A DNA stretch of 39,346 nt from Hyphomonadaceae bacterium UBA2389 (GCA_002343395.1 DDSN01000067.1:10096-49441); one strand, 5' to 3'; shown: positions 8,134 through 16,446, counted from the stretch's first letter. Numbers and translations are program-made. Notes: generated by a model not told the origin, from the sequence alone.

Positions 8134-9200
8134 CAGATCCCTCCAATTTTCATCAGCGCGTGTTGCGTCGCGGGCGCGATCGGCTTTTCCACGCGCACGG
8201 CAAGGTGGTGCCCCATGCGCCCAACGCGACCGGCCGAGAGATCCACCGCGCCGCATTTCAACGTAACCGGCGCATCCGGTTGCGCATCGAGCAGCAGCGT
8301 ATCGCCGACCTTGAGATCGAGGACGTCGCGCAAGGGGCGCTTTATCTCGTTGAGCACAGCGCGCACCTCAAGCTTGGTCGCCCACAATTCGCTCGCGAGG
8401 TGCCCTTCCCAGATGTTGTCGCGGCCGAACTTCTCGCCCATGAATTGCTGCAACAACATCTTGCGGATCGGCTCGAGCGTCGCATACGGCAACAACAACT
8501 CCAGACGCCCGCCGCGATCCTCCATGTCGATGCGAAGCTTGACCAGGATCGCGGCGTTCGGCGGACGCGCGATCGCGGCGAAGCGCGGGTTGGTTTCGAT
8601 GCGGTCCAGCTTGAAATTCACGGTTGTGAGCGGCGCGAAAGCTTGCCGCGCATCCGCCAGGACAACTTCAATCATGCGCGTGACCAACATGCGCTCGATG
8701 GTCGTGTAAGGACGCCCTTCGACGCGCGTCGACGCGGCCCCGCGGCGCCCGCCGAGAAGGACGTCAACGATCGAATAGATCAGCCCGGAATCGGTCGTAA
8801 CGAGCCCGAAATTGTCCAGCTCCTCCGCGCGAAACACCGCGATGATCGCGGGCAATGGAATGGAGTTCAGATAGTCGCCGAACCGGATCGACGTGATCTG
8901 ATCCAAACTCACTTCAACGTTGTCAGAGGTGAAGTTGCGCAAGCTCGTCGTCATCAACCGCACGAGGCGATCGAACACGATCTCAAGCATCGGCAGCCGC
9001 TCGTAGGAGACGAGCGCCGAATTGATGATCGCGCGTACGCCGTGCTGACCGTCGCCCTCCTCCTCGCCCACGCCGAAGCCGAGGAGGCTGTCGATTTCAT
9101 CCTGGTTGAGGATGCGCTCAGCGGTCTGCCCCTCGGGCGCCGCCGGCTGCTCGGCTGTTTGCCAATCCTCATTTTCGTCCACCGCCGGCTCCGCCATCAT
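8133..9200 (-). CDS. fliM: Flagellar motor switch protein FliM
   Basis: C-ring component that binds CheY-P through its N-terminus and transmits the switching signal to FliG. Of the 355 aa, the CheY-binding motif ILNQDEIDSLLGF lies near residues 30-42, after an acidic N-terminal extension slightly longer than in E. coli. The CheC-like middle domain includes LVRLMTTSLRNF and VDVLLGGRRG, and the C-terminal SpoA domain includes LKVGDTLLLDA and HLAVRVEKPI. The start ATG overlaps the fliL stop by 4 bases (ATGA). It is the second gene of the leftward operon; this gene order matches Caulobacter fliL-fliM. Confidence 0.97.
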   Translation of the reverse strand: MMAEPAVDENEDWQTAEQPAAPEGQTAERILNQDEIDSLLGFGVGEEEGDGQHGVRAIINSALVSYERLPMLEIVFDRLVRLMTTSLRNFTSDNVEVSLDQITSIRFGDYLNSIPLPAIIAVFRAEELDNFGLVTTDSGLIYSIVDVLLGGRRGAASTRVEGRPYTTIERMLVTRMIEVVLADARQAFAPLTTVNFKLDRIETNPRFAAIARPPNAAILVKLRIDMEDRGGRLELLLPYATLEPIRKMLLQQFMGEKFGRDNIWEGHLASELWATKLEVRAVLNEIKRPLRDVLDLKVGDTLLLDAQPDAPVTLKCGAVDLSAGRVGRMGHHLAVRVEKPIAPATQHALMKIGGI

Positions 9201-9853
9201 TGCACCAGCATTTCTTCGATCAGCACGGCGTTGATCTGATGCGGCGCGATGACGAGATTGACCCTCCGCAGAAGCTCAAGCCGCAGGCGATAGGCACCGG
9301 CCGAGCCCGACAGATCGTCCGTACGCATCTCACGCAGAAAGCCATTGAACTGATCGCTGATGCGCGGAACGTGCTCGGTCAGCGCGGTGACGGCCGCGTC
9401 GTCCGGGGCTTCAAGCGTGAGCCGCAGCTTCAGATAGGCCGGCCGGCCATCTGGCCCCGTGATGTTGACCAACATTTCCGGCAGCGAAACAAACACGACG
9501 TTTTCGCCGTAGGCGATGGTCGTTCCGTTCGGCCCCGGAATGGGCTCCCCCTCCGCGCCCTCGCCGTGACCGCCGCCGCCCTTGGCTTTGCCGTGATCGC
9601 CAGCTTCCGCTTCAGCGTGCTGTTCAGCGCCGTTTCCGTTGAAGAGTAGAAGATACGCGGCCGCGCCGCCGCCGCCGAGAACAAGAATGGCCGGAAGAAC
9701 AATGAAGAGAACGAGCTTCTTGCCCGACATCTTCTTCTTTGCCGGCGCCTCGCCTTCCGCGCCTTCGCCCTCGCCTTCAGCGGCGGACGTTTTGGCGTCT
9801 TCGGCTTCTTCCGCCGACGCCTCTTCCTTTTTTTTCTTCTTCTTTCCGAACAT
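9197..9853 (-). CDS. fliL: Flagellar basal body-associated protein FliL
   Basis: Bitopic inner-membrane protein that assembles with the stator and supports torque. The 218 aa start MFGKKKKKKEE, a Lys-rich cytoplasmic tail, then an acidic Glu/Ala stretch, one membrane helix (about residues 47-71, LVLFIVLPAILVLGGGGAAAYLLL), a Gly/His-rich linker, and the periplasmic FliL domain with VSLPEMLVNI and LRLTLEAPDD. The open frame continues to 9925, but ATG 9853 gives the normal FliL start. It is the first gene of the leftward operon; the 184-base divergent region to flgF presumably holds its promoter. Confidence 0.95.
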   Translation of the reverse strand: MFGKKKKKKEEASAEEAEDAKTSAAEGEGEGAEGEAPAKKKMSGKKLVLFIVLPAILVLGGGGAAAYLLLFNGNGAEQHAEAEAGDHGKAKGGGGHGEGAEGEPIPGPNGTTIAYGENVVFVSLPEMLVNITGPDGRPAYLKLRLTLEAPDDAAVTALTEHVPRISDQFNGFLREMRTDDLSGSAGAYRLRLELLRRVNLVIAPHQINAVLIEEMLVQ

Positions 9854-9907
9854 GACGGAATCGCTCGCGCGTTGACCCCGTCCTTGGTCGCAAGCGCTGG
9901 TTAAGGA

Positions 9908-9924
9908 TTGGTAGCGACCCGGCA
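9908..9924 (+). promoter_or_regulatory. Possible sigma-54 -24/-12 promoter toward flgF
   Basis: The sequence TTGGTAGCGACCCGGCA has GG (9910-9911) and GC (9922-9923) separated by exactly ten bases, the invariant spacing of sigma-54 promoters. The -24 half is a fair match (TTGG); the -12 half (CGGCA) is weak against TTGCA. Caulobacter flgF-type operons use sigma-54 with the activator FlbD, which makes the call plausible. In a high-GC genome GG-N10-GC occurs by chance, so confidence is low. Confidence 0.3.
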
Positions 9925-9934
9925 AAACTTGCCG
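9920..9934. promoter_or_regulatory. FlbD (ftr)-like inverted repeat between fliL and flgF
   Basis: A perfect inverted repeat CGGCAA-AAC-TTGCCG sits in the middle of the divergent fliL/flgF intergenic region. It resembles the Caulobacter ftr element (pattern around CGGC..AAA...GCCG) bound by FlbD, which switches class II and class III flagellar promoters. A related partial copy, CCGGCAAATTT, follows at 9941-9951. A similar 13-mer lies upstream of the flagellin gene. FlbD itself is not in this window, so binding is inferred from the motif and setting. Confidence 0.5.
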
Positions 9935-10037
9935 AGGCGCCCGGCAAATTTCAGCGCCCGTTCACCATACTCGGCGGCGGCGAGCCCGGAAAATCAACGC
10001 CCTCAGGCCCGGCACAGGGTTTGCATGGTTAACCAGG

Positions 10038-10766
10038 ATGGATAACACCCAGATGCTCGCCCTGCAGACGCAACGCGTCCTGCAACGTCGCCTGGACGTG
10101 ACCGCGAACAATCTGGCCAACGTCGCAACCAGCGGCTTCAAGGCCGACAATCTCGTGCTTGAGGAAGTCGCCGATACGGGCGCGACGGCCGAAGACGCGC
10201 CGCTCGACGTGGTGTTCGTCCGCGACATCGGGCTGATGCGCGACATGAGCCAGGGCCCGATCGCGATGACGGGCAACACGCTCGACGTCGCCATCGAGGG
10301 CGCGGGATTTTTCATGGTGGAAGGCCCTGGCGGCCAACCACTCTACACGCGCGATGGCGCGTTCAGTCTAACGGGCGAGGGACGACTCGTGACCAGCGAT
10401 GGCCGCGCCGTCCTCAGCTCAGGGGGGGCGCCGATCGTTCTCGACCCACAGGGGGAAACTCCCGTGATCGGGCGCGACGGCGCTATTCGCGTGGCCGGCG
10501 TCGAAGCCGGCCGCATCGGCGTGGTCTCGTTTGACGCGCCGGGCGCGCTCGCAAAGGTCGGGGACAACCTTTGGGACGCGCAGGGACAAGCGACGGGTGA
10601 GTTTGAAGGCGTGGTGCTCCAGGGGGCTCTCGAGGGCTCCAACGTGCGCCCCGTCATCGAACTCACCCGTCTCATTGAAATATCGCGCGCATACCAGAAC
10701 GCGGCCCGGATCGTTTCCGGCGCCGACGACCTGCGTCAGCGCGCGATCCAAGCACTCGGAAGATAG
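10038..10766 (+). CDS. flgF: Flagellar proximal rod protein FlgF
   Basis: Rod component in the periplasm, exported by the flagellar type III system. The 242 aa have the rod/hook N-terminal motif LDVTANNLANVATSGFKAD (about residues 18-36) and the C-terminal D0 helix LEGSNVRPVIELTRLIEIS, ending in RAYQNAARIV. ATG 10038 is chosen because it gives the usual MDN... start and length before the ANN motif, even though the AGG just upstream is very close to it. It is the first gene of the rightward flgF-flgG-flgA-flgH operon, divergent from fliL, and is followed by flgG after 12 bases. Confidence 0.95.
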   Translation: MDNTQMLALQTQRVLQRRLDVTANNLANVATSGFKADNLVLEEVADTGATAEDAPLDVVFVRDIGLMRDMSQGPIAMTGNTLDVAIEGAGFFMVEGPGGQPLYTRDGAFSLTGEGRLVTSDGRAVLSSGGAPIVLDPQGETPVIGRDGAIRVAGVEAGRIGVVSFDAPGALAKVGDNLWDAQGQATGEFEGVVLQGALEGSNVRPVIELTRLIEISRAYQNAARIVSGADDLRQRAIQALGR

Positions 10767-10778
10767 GACAGTCCCACC

Positions 10779-11564
10779 ATGCGCGCACTCTCGATCGCGG
10801 CCAGCGGCATGCAAGCCCAGCAGCTGAACGTCGACGTCATTTCGCACAACATCGCCAACATGAACACGACCGGCTACAAGCGTCAGCGCGCCGAGTTTCA
10901 GGACATGTTGTACCAAAACATGGAGCGCCCCGGCGCGACCTCCTCCGCTTCCGGAGCGATCCTGCCGCTCGGCATCCAGATTGGCGTGGGCGTGCGCGCG
11001 GACGCAGTCGGCCGCGTCACGGAACAAGGCGGCATCAGCCAAACCGGCAACGCCTACGACCTCGCCATTAACGGCCGCGGCTATCTGCAGGTGTCGCTGC
11101 CCTCGGGACAAACGGCCTATACGCGCGCGGGCAACCTCGCCGTGAACGCCGACGGGCAGATGGTCACCGCCGACGGCTTCTCGCTCGAACCATCCATAAC
11201 CGTACCCCCCGAAGCGACCGCGATACAGATCACGCGCGACGGCATCGTCGAGGCGACGCTGACCGGCCAAGCGACGCCGCAGCAACTCGGCCAGATCGAA
11301 ATCGCCACCTTCATCAACCCGGCGGGTTTGGAAGCGATCGGAGACAACCTCTATCTCGAAACGCCGGCCTCGGGCTCGCCCAACACCGCCACGCCTGGTT
11401 CACCGGGTTTCGGCACGCTGATGCAAGGCTATCTCGAACTTTCAAACGTCAACGCGGTGGAAGAAATCTCCGCGCTCATCGTCGCGCAGCGAGCTTATGA
11501 AATGAACGCGCGCGTCATTACGGCTGCGGATGAAATGCTGCAGTCGACCACGCAATTGCGCTGA
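10779..11564 (+). CDS. flgG: Flagellar distal rod protein FlgG
   Basis: Main distal rod subunit that passes through the P and L rings. The 261 aa match the usual length almost exactly. It starts MRALSIAASGMQAQQLNVDV, continues with the ISHNIANMNTTGYKRQRAEF element, has the FlgG-specific LPLGIQIGVGVR stretch, and ends with LELSNVNAVEEISALIVAQR and RAYEMNARVI. No signal peptide, as expected for type III export. It lies between flgF (12 bases upstream) and flgA (8 bases downstream) and is certainly co-transcribed. Confidence 0.97.
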   Translation: MRALSIAASGMQAQQLNVDVISHNIANMNTTGYKRQRAEFQDMLYQNMERPGATSSASGAILPLGIQIGVGVRADAVGRVTEQGGISQTGNAYDLAINGRGYLQVSLPSGQTAYTRAGNLAVNADGQMVTADGFSLEPSITVPPEATAIQITRDGIVEATLTGQATPQQLGQIEIATFINPAGLEAIGDNLYLETPASGSPNTATPGSPGFGTLMQGYLELSNVNAVEEISALIVAQRAYEMNARVITAADEMLQSTTQLR

Positions 11565-11572
11565 GGTCCGCG

Positions 11573-12100
11573 ATGTTGCGCCAATTCCTTTGCACGATTT
11601 TGTTTTGCGCGCTGGCTCTGCCGGCATGGGCCGACACGGTGTCGCTGCGATCGCGCATCGAGGCTAGCGGCCCCGCCGTCACCATGGGCGATGTGTTCGA
11701 GGGCGCGCCAGCCGATGTCGCGCGCCGCGCGCTGGCGCCAGCGCCAGCGCCGGGCCAGACCAGCACGCTCTCGGTGCAGGTGCTCGCCGCGGCGGCGTCC
11801 GCGGCCGGCCTCGAATGGACGCCGCCGGTCGGCGTGAACAGCGTTCAAGTCGTGCGCCCCGGCGGCGCGCGCGCGATGCTGGCGCCAACGAGCGGGCGCC
11901 CTGGCATGGCTGACGCCGCCGTGCGCCGCGGCGACTCCGTGACGCTGACCTACGCCGCGCCAGGGCTCTCGCTGTCGATGCGCGCGCGCGCGCTTGACGA
12001 CGCCGCCGTCGGGCAAAGCGTGCGCCTGCTCAACACCGCCTCCAACCGAACTATCGACGCCGTGGTCACTGGCCCGGGCGCCGCGCGAGCCAATCCATGA
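11573..12100 (+). CDS. flgA: Flagellar P-ring assembly chaperone FlgA
   Basis: Periplasmic chaperone that helps FlgI form the P ring around the rod. The 175 aa start with a Sec signal peptide (cleavage near LPAWA-DT, residue 21). The C-terminal SAF-like domain contains VRRGDSVTLTYAAPGLSLSM and DAAVGQSVRLLNTASNRTI, the conserved end of FlgA proteins. It is shorter than the E. coli protein, so the N-terminal region is reduced. The stop overlaps the start of flgH by 4 bases (ATGA), which supports coupling and the identity of both genes. Confidence 0.93.
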   Translation: MLRQFLCTILFCALALPAWADTVSLRSRIEASGPAVTMGDVFEGAPADVARRALAPAPAPGQTSTLSVQVLAAAASAAGLEWTPPVGVNSVQVVRPGGARAMLAPTSGRPGMADAAVRRGDSVTLTYAAPGLSLSMRARALDDAAVGQSVRLLNTASNRTIDAVVTGPGAARANP

Positions 12101-12903
12101 CCAAAGACGCAACCCTTCGCTCTCTCGCCCTGCTGACGCTCGCCGCCAGCGCGGCCGGCTGCGCCAGCATCGACCGCGAACAACTTACGCAGGATGCGCT
12201 CGCCGCGCCTGGAGCAGCCTACAGCGCCGCTCATCGCGCGCTGGCGCCGCCCGCGCTCGCGCCTGTCGCCACGCCGGCGGCGCTTACCGGCGGCGCACAA
12301 CAAAGCATGCCTCAACCCACGCCAATCGCCGTGGAAGCGCCGGCGCCCAGTTCGTTGTGGCGGACTGGATCGCGCAGCTTCTTCAACGATCAGCGCGCCT
12401 CGCGCATCGGCGACATTCTCACCGTCAATATCGAGATCGACGACAAGGCCGAGGTGTCGAACTCCTCCAATCGCTCGCGGTCGGGAACGACATCCGCCGG
12501 CGTCGGCAACTTCTTCGGCCTCGAGGAAGCGGTCGGACAGTTCTTTCCGGGCGGTTTCGACTCGGAGAACATGATCAGCGCCGACTCAGCGTCCACGCAT
12601 AACGGCACGGGCGCGATCAACCGTTCGGAGAAAATCGAACTCACCGTCGCCGCCGTGATCGTCGACCGGCTGCCTAACGGCAACCTTGTCCTTGCCGGCC
12701 GCCAGGAGGTGCGCATCAACGGCGAAGTGCGCGAACTCACCGTATCCGGCATCGTGCGCCCCGAGGACATCACCGCCTCCAACACCATCAATCACACGCA
12801 AATCGCGGAAGCGCGCATCTCCTATGGCGGCCGCGGTCAGATTTCCTCCGTGCAGCGACCCAATTGGGGCCAGCGCCTGGGAGACGCGATCACGCCCTGG
12901 TAA
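12097..12903 (+). CDS. flgH: Flagellar L-ring protein FlgH
   Basis: Outer-membrane lipoprotein forming the L ring. The 268 aa begin with a lipoprotein signal peptide; the lipobox is SAAGC with the acylated Cys at residue 22. Typical FlgH motifs follow: SLWRTGSRSFFNDQRASRIG, ILTVNIEIDDKA, and near the C-terminus LVLAGRQEVRINGEVRELTV and GIVRPEDI, ending with the QIAEARISYGGRG element. It is the last gene of the flgF operon; the next gene is convergent, ending 10 bases away. Confidence 0.96.
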   Translation: MTKDATLRSLALLTLAASAAGCASIDREQLTQDALAAPGAAYSAAHRALAPPALAPVATPAALTGGAQQSMPQPTPIAVEAPAPSSLWRTGSRSFFNDQRASRIGDILTVNIEIDDKAEVSNSSNRSRSGTTSAGVGNFFGLEEAVGQFFPGGFDSENMISADSASTHNGTGAINRSEKIELTVAAVIVDRLPNGNLVLAGRQEVRINGEVRELTVSGIVRPEDITASNTINHTQIAEARISYGGRGQISSVQRPNWGQRLGDAITPW

Positions 12904-12912
12904 GGCGTTGCG

Positions 12913-13374
12913 CTAAAGCGGCGCTCCCATGCCGCGCGCCATAAGCGCGGCGCATATGAGGAGCACCGCCAAAAGGTGGAGTTCGATCATCACCAGCGTC
13001 CGCGTGCGCTTGACTTCGTCGTCCGGCGCGATGAACGCGGGATCCCCTTTCGCCGCCTTGTTCCAACGCAGAAACCGAAGCGTTGGCGAAATTGACAACA
13101 AACCAATCGCCACGAAGACAGCGAGCTTCGCCCAGAAGAACGGCTGGCCAGCGTAATAGTCCCAGCCCTTCGCGCCCCACACCGCGCGCGAAAATCCGGC
13201 GACGATGAGCAGCGCCGCGGACGCGCCGTAAAACGCGTCCGCCCGGCCTAGCACTTTCGCCACACGTCCATCCACGGGCAGACGCAAAATGAACGCTTCG
13301 GCGGAAAGAGCGCCGACCAAAATGAACGCGACCGTGTAGTGAAAAAACGACAGCCCCGCGTCGTGAAGCAACAT
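12913..13374 (-). CDS. DUF2214-type four-helix membrane protein
   Basis: A 153-aa integral membrane protein with about four hydrophobic helices, FFHYTVAFILVGALSAEAFI being the first. WGAKGWDYYAGQPFFWAKL and SISPTLRFLRW are the segments by which I recognise the DUF2214 family. Function is not established. It starts 3 bases after the dksA stop on the same strand, so the two are probably one transcript, although DksA-linked function is not implied. It converges with flgH. Confidence 0.78.
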   Translation of the reverse strand: MLLHDAGLSFFHYTVAFILVGALSAEAFILRLPVDGRVAKVLGRADAFYGASAALLIVAGFSRAVWGAKGWDYYAGQPFFWAKLAVFVAIGLLSISPTLRFLRWNKAAKGDPAFIAPDDEVKRTRTLVMIELHLLAVLLICAALMARGMGAPL

Positions 13375-13377
13375 CGT

Positions 13378-13794
13378 CTAGTCGTCCCGATGCACGCGTT
13401 CGCGGCGCTCGTGCCGCTCCTGTGCTTCCAGGGAGAGCGTTGCTATGGGGCGCGCCTCAAGCCTGGAGAGTGAAATCGGCTCCCCAGTTTCCTCGCAGTA
13501 CCCGTAGGTTCCCTCTTCGATGCGTCGCAGCGCTGCGTCGATTTTGGCGATCAGCTTGCGCTGCCTGTCACGCGTGCGCAGCTCAAGCGACCGATCGGTT
13601 TCGCTGGTGGCGCGGTCCGCCAGATCAGGCTCGGCGACAGTGTCTTGTTGAAGCGACGCGATCGTGGATCGGGACTCTTCCAGGATATCTTCCTTCCACG
13701 CCAACAGCTTTTGGCGGAAGTACTCGAGCTGTCGCTCGTTCATGAACGGCTCGTCGTCGCTCGGACGATAGTCCTTGGTCACGGCAGAGGCCAT
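13378..13794 (-). CDS. dksA: DksA-type RNA polymerase regulator with degenerate zinc finger
   Basis: DksA binds the RNA polymerase secondary channel and acts with ppGpp. The 138 aa show the coiled-coil tip D57-L-A-D60-R-A, matching the functional DxxDxA loop, and ELRTRDRQRKLIAKID. The zinc finger has only its first Cys, C100 in YGYCEETGEPI; the other three positions are T103, S121 and A124, so zinc binding as in E. coli is unlikely. As I recall, many alphaproteobacterial DksA proteins look like this. The frame is open to 14037, but ATG 13794 has GGGAG upstream and gives the usual MASAVTKDY start. It sits between flagellar operons, as I recall for Caulobacter. Confidence 0.93.
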   Translation of the reverse strand: MASAVTKDYRPSDDEPFMNERQLEYFRQKLLAWKEDILEESRSTIASLQQDTVAEPDLADRATSETDRSLELRTRDRQRKLIAKIDAALRRIEEGTYGYCEETGEPISLSRLEARPIATLSLEAQERHERRERVHRDD

Positions 13795-13922
13795 TGATGC
13801 TCTCCCTACACCCTCGCGCGGCGCCGCCTTATAGCGGCGGCGCTCTCGCCAGTCCATCGCGCAAAACCGGCGCCGCAGAGTGTCAAAAGATTGTCTTGTT
13901 TCAGGACGTTCCCACGATTTTC

Positions 13923-14339
13923 TCAGGCGCGCGCCGCCAGCCGCTCCAACTTCGCGGCCTCCACCGCGAGACGAATGTCGATTTCTCTGAGCACCGCATC
14001 GAGACCCGCATCGGCGGTCAGCTCGGAGGCCGCACATAGCGTTTCAAGTTCGTGCTTGAGCCCGATTGGCGCCCGCCCGAACACAAGCCCGCGCGCTAGC
14101 GTATCCAGGGCGTCCAGCGCATCCTTTCCACGCCGCAGCTGGCGCGCTCGGCGTTGCGCGGGTCCATCCTCGCCCTGCAAGGCCAGCAAGGCGTCCAGCG
14201 GCGTCACCTCCCGTACAGGGGCCGCGCCCGCCACTTGGTGCGTTTCGTCCAGCGCTGGCGTGAACCCCGACGCCGCCCCAGGCGATGCGCGCTTGGCGCC
14301 TGTCGCCGACGAGACGCCTCTGCTGCCTTCGATCTTCAT
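13923..14339 (-). CDS. fliX: Flagellar assembly regulator FliX
   Basis: FliX is the alphaproteobacterial trans-acting regulator that couples assembly of the early basal body to the activity of the sigma-54 activator FlbD. The 138 aa start MKIEGSRGV, have a Gly/Ala/Ser-rich N-terminal third, the conserved TPLDALLALQGEDGP segment (about residues 46-60), an Arg-rich stretch, and a helical C-terminus ending EIDIRLAVEAAKLERLA. Length and divergent placement relative to flgI match Caulobacter fliX. The gene is the best local indication that FlbD-dependent regulation operates in this organism. Confidence 0.92.
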   Translation of the reverse strand: MKIEGSRGVSSATGAKRASPGAASGFTPALDETHQVAGAAPVREVTPLDALLALQGEDGPAQRRARQLRRGKDALDALDTLARGLVFGRAPIGLKHELETLCAASELTADAGLDAVLREIDIRLAVEAAKLERLAARA

Positions 14340-14385
14340 GCAACCGACTCTTCCGCTGCGCCCATTTCCAGTCGCTTAACGGGCT

Positions 14386-14400
14386 TGAACTCCTCGTTAA
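14386..14400 (-). promoter_or_regulatory. CtrA-like box between fliX and flgI
   Basis: Read on the minus strand the site is TTAA-CGAGGAG-TTCA, a one-mismatch match to the CtrA consensus TTAA-N7-TTAA. It lies 47-61 bases upstream of the fliX start, which suits control of fliX, and about 25 bases upstream of flgI on the other strand. Caulobacter fliX is, as I recall, a CtrA-dependent class II gene. Motif inference only. Confidence 0.4.
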
Positions 14401-14424
14401 CCGAAACAACGCCCTATCCTGGGC

Positions 14425-15564
14425 ATGAGATCGCATTCTCGCATCGCCAGAGCCGCCCTCCTGGCGCTGGCTTCGACTGCCGCCGCCGTAGCGCCGGTGG
14501 CCGCGCCCGCGGCGTGGGCGGGCCCTCGCATCAAGGACATCGCTGATTTCGAGGGCGTGCGCGAAAACCAACTTGTTGGGTACGGCCTTGTTGTCGGCTT
14601 GGCCGGCACCGGCGATAGCCTGCGCAATTCACCGTTCACCCGCCAAAGTCTCGCATCCATGCTGGAACGACTGGGCGTCAACGCGTCCAACGGGAACCTC
14701 AACACGCGCAATGTCGCCGCCGTGATGGTGACCGCCAATCTTCCGCCATTCTCAAGCCAAGGCTCGCGCATCGACGTCACCGTCTCAGCCCTCGGCGACG
14801 CGCGCAGCCTGGCGGGGGGGCAATTGTTGGTGACGCCGCTGATGGGCGCTGACCAACAAGTGTACGCCGTCGCGCAAGGGCCACTGGCGATTGGCGGATT
14901 CTCGGCGTCGGGCCAGTCGGGATCGTCGGTGTCGCGAGGCGTGCCCACGGCGGGCCGCATCGCCTCCGGCGCGCTGGTGGAACGCGAAATTCCGTTCGAC
15001 ATCGCCGCCCAATCCGAGCTGCGTTTGGCGCTGCGCAATCCCGACTTCACGACCGCGCATCGCATTGCCGCGGCCATCAACGGCGCCGTCGGCGTGGAGG
15101 CGGCGCGCGCCGCCAATCCCGGAACCGTCGTCTTGCGGCGTCCAACGGAATTCGCGGGCGACATGGTTTCGTTGGTGGGCCGCATCGAAGCGCTTGAGGT
15201 CGATGTCGATGCGCCCGCGCGGATCGTGATCGATGAAAGCTCCGGCATTGTGGTGATGGGCGAAAACGTGAAGGTCTCGACCGTCGCCATCGCGCAAGGC
15301 AACCTTACGATCTCCATCTCGGAAGATCCGTTCGTCAGCCAGCCCGAGCCATTCAGCCGAGGCGGCGAAACCGTCGTCGCGCCGTCAACCAACATCGATG
15401 TCGAAGAAGAGCCCGGCGGCCTCGTCGTCGTGCCCGGCGGCGTTCCGCTCCGCCAACTCGTGAACGGCCTCAACGCGCTCGGCGTCACGCCGCGCGATAT
15501 GATTTCCATCCTGCAGGCGCTCAAGGCGGCCGGCGCCATTCAGGCCGACATTGAAGTGATGTGA
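14425..15564 (+). CDS. flgI: Flagellar P-ring protein FlgI
   Basis: Periplasmic subunit of the P ring in the peptidoglycan layer. The 379 aa begin with a Sec signal peptide (cleavage near AAWAG, about residue 32). Canonical motifs follow: RIKDIADFEGVRENQLVGYG, LVVGLAGTGDS, NVAAVMVTANLPPFSSQGSR, IDVTVSALGDARSLAGG, and the C-terminal LRQLVNGLNALGVTPRDMIS ending IQADIEVM. Length is as expected. The ATG follows a short divergent region shared with fliX. The next gene starts inside the stop codon (TGATG), so flgI, the FlgJ-like gene and flbY form a coupled set. Confidence 0.97.
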   Translation: MRSHSRIARAALLALASTAAAVAPVAAPAAWAGPRIKDIADFEGVRENQLVGYGLVVGLAGTGDSLRNSPFTRQSLASMLERLGVNASNGNLNTRNVAAVMVTANLPPFSSQGSRIDVTVSALGDARSLAGGQLLVTPLMGADQQVYAVAQGPLAIGGFSASGQSGSSVSRGVPTAGRIASGALVEREIPFDIAAQSELRLALRNPDFTTAHRIAAAINGAVGVEAARAANPGTVVLRRPTEFAGDMVSLVGRIEALEVDVDAPARIVIDESSGIVVMGENVKVSTVAIAQGNLTISISEDPFVSQPEPFSRGGETVVAPSTNIDVEEEPGGLVVVPGGVPLRQLVNGLNALGVTPRDMISILQALKAAGAIQADIEVM

Positions 15565-15914
15565 TGAGCGACGGCTTCATCACCCTCCCCGGCGCGCCGC
15601 TGCCGCTCGTGTCAACGCCGCGGCCATCCACGCCGGCCGTGCCGGACGAAATTCGCCGCACCGCCGAAGAGTTCGAGTCGGTGTTCCTCGCGGAAATGCT
15701 GCGGCCCATGTTCGACGGCATCGAGACGGACGGACTTGGCGGCGGCGGCATCGGCGAAGAAACCTTCCGCCCAATGCTGATCGATCGATACGCCGAGGCG
15801 CTCTCGAAGTCCGGCGGCGTCGGCATCGCCGACGCCATTGTCCGTGAACTGCTGCGCATGCAGGGGAGCGCGGCGCTCCCCACCGAGGAGAATGTCGATG
15901 GCGCTGCTCGCTAA
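15564..15914 (+). CDS. Rod-binding protein, FlgJ N-terminal type (CheL)
   Basis: A 116-aa protein with only the rod-capping domain of FlgJ: AEEFESVFLAEMLRPMFDG and GEETFRPMLIDRYAEALS (Pfam rod-binding pattern). The peptidoglycan-hydrolase half found in E. coli FlgJ is absent, as in other alphaproteobacteria, so another enzyme must open the wall; the SLT transglycosylase at 990-2567 is one candidate. ATG 15564 overlaps the flgI stop by one base; a GTG at 15561 is also in frame. In Caulobacter the gene at this position is called cheL. Confidence 0.9.
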   Translation: MSDGFITLPGAPLPLVSTPRPSTPAVPDEIRRTAEEFESVFLAEMLRPMFDGIETDGLGGGGIGEETFRPMLIDRYAEALSKSGGVGIADAIVRELLRMQGSAALPTEENVDGAAR

Positions 15915-16341
15915 CGACGCGCAGGAGCGTGTCGATCAAATGCTGCTTGTGACGGAGCGGCTCGCCCTCCTCATTGCTGAAGAAACGCGCCGCATCGAGG
16001 CTCGCCAGCCGCCGCTCGATGGCGCCGAAGCGGACGAGCGCAACCGGCTCGCGAACGCCTATCGCCTTGAACTCACCCGCATCAAGCATGACCCAAGCTT
16101 GGTGGAGAGCGCAGCGCCGGCATCGATGATCAAACTGAGAAAAAGCACGGAACGGCTGCAAACCGCACTCGCCGCTCACGAAATCGCGCTTGGAGCGGTG
16201 AAGGCGGTGGCCGAGGGTTTGGTGCAGGCCATGGCGGAGGAAGCCGCCCGCCAACGCAGCGGAACCCCGAACTATGGCGCAAAAGGCGCGCTGGCGGGGC
16301 CGGCGGGCCCAATTCCAACGGTTTTGGATCGAAGCGCCTAA
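15898..16341 (+). CDS. flbY: Flagellar protein FlbY
   Basis: A 147-aa, largely helical protein. ATG 15898 is preferred: GAGGAG ends seven bases upstream, whereas ATG 15892 is too close to it. The N-terminus MALLANDAQERVDQMLLVTE and central RLALLIAEETRRIEARQP are followed by the helix LANAYRLELTRIKHDPSL, in the style of FlgN-like export chaperones. It follows the FlgJ-like gene with a 17-base overlap, the same order as fliX/flgI-cheL-flbY in Caulobacter, and this context drives the name. The molecular function of FlbY is not well defined; a chaperone role is an inference from shape. Confidence 0.78.
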   Translation: MALLANDAQERVDQMLLVTERLALLIAEETRRIEARQPPLDGAEADERNRLANAYRLELTRIKHDPSLVESAAPASMIKLRKSTERLQTALAAHEIALGAVKAVAEGLVQAMAEEAARQRSGTPNYGAKGALAGPAGPIPTVLDRSA

Positions 16342-16446
16342 ACTTGGTTAGAATGCCTCTTTTTCAGCGACTAACTCGCCTTTCCTGTAATTCATCTTGC
16401 CCCACGCCTTTTGGATCGCTTTTGTAGCGCCGCTGATGAGCGCGGC

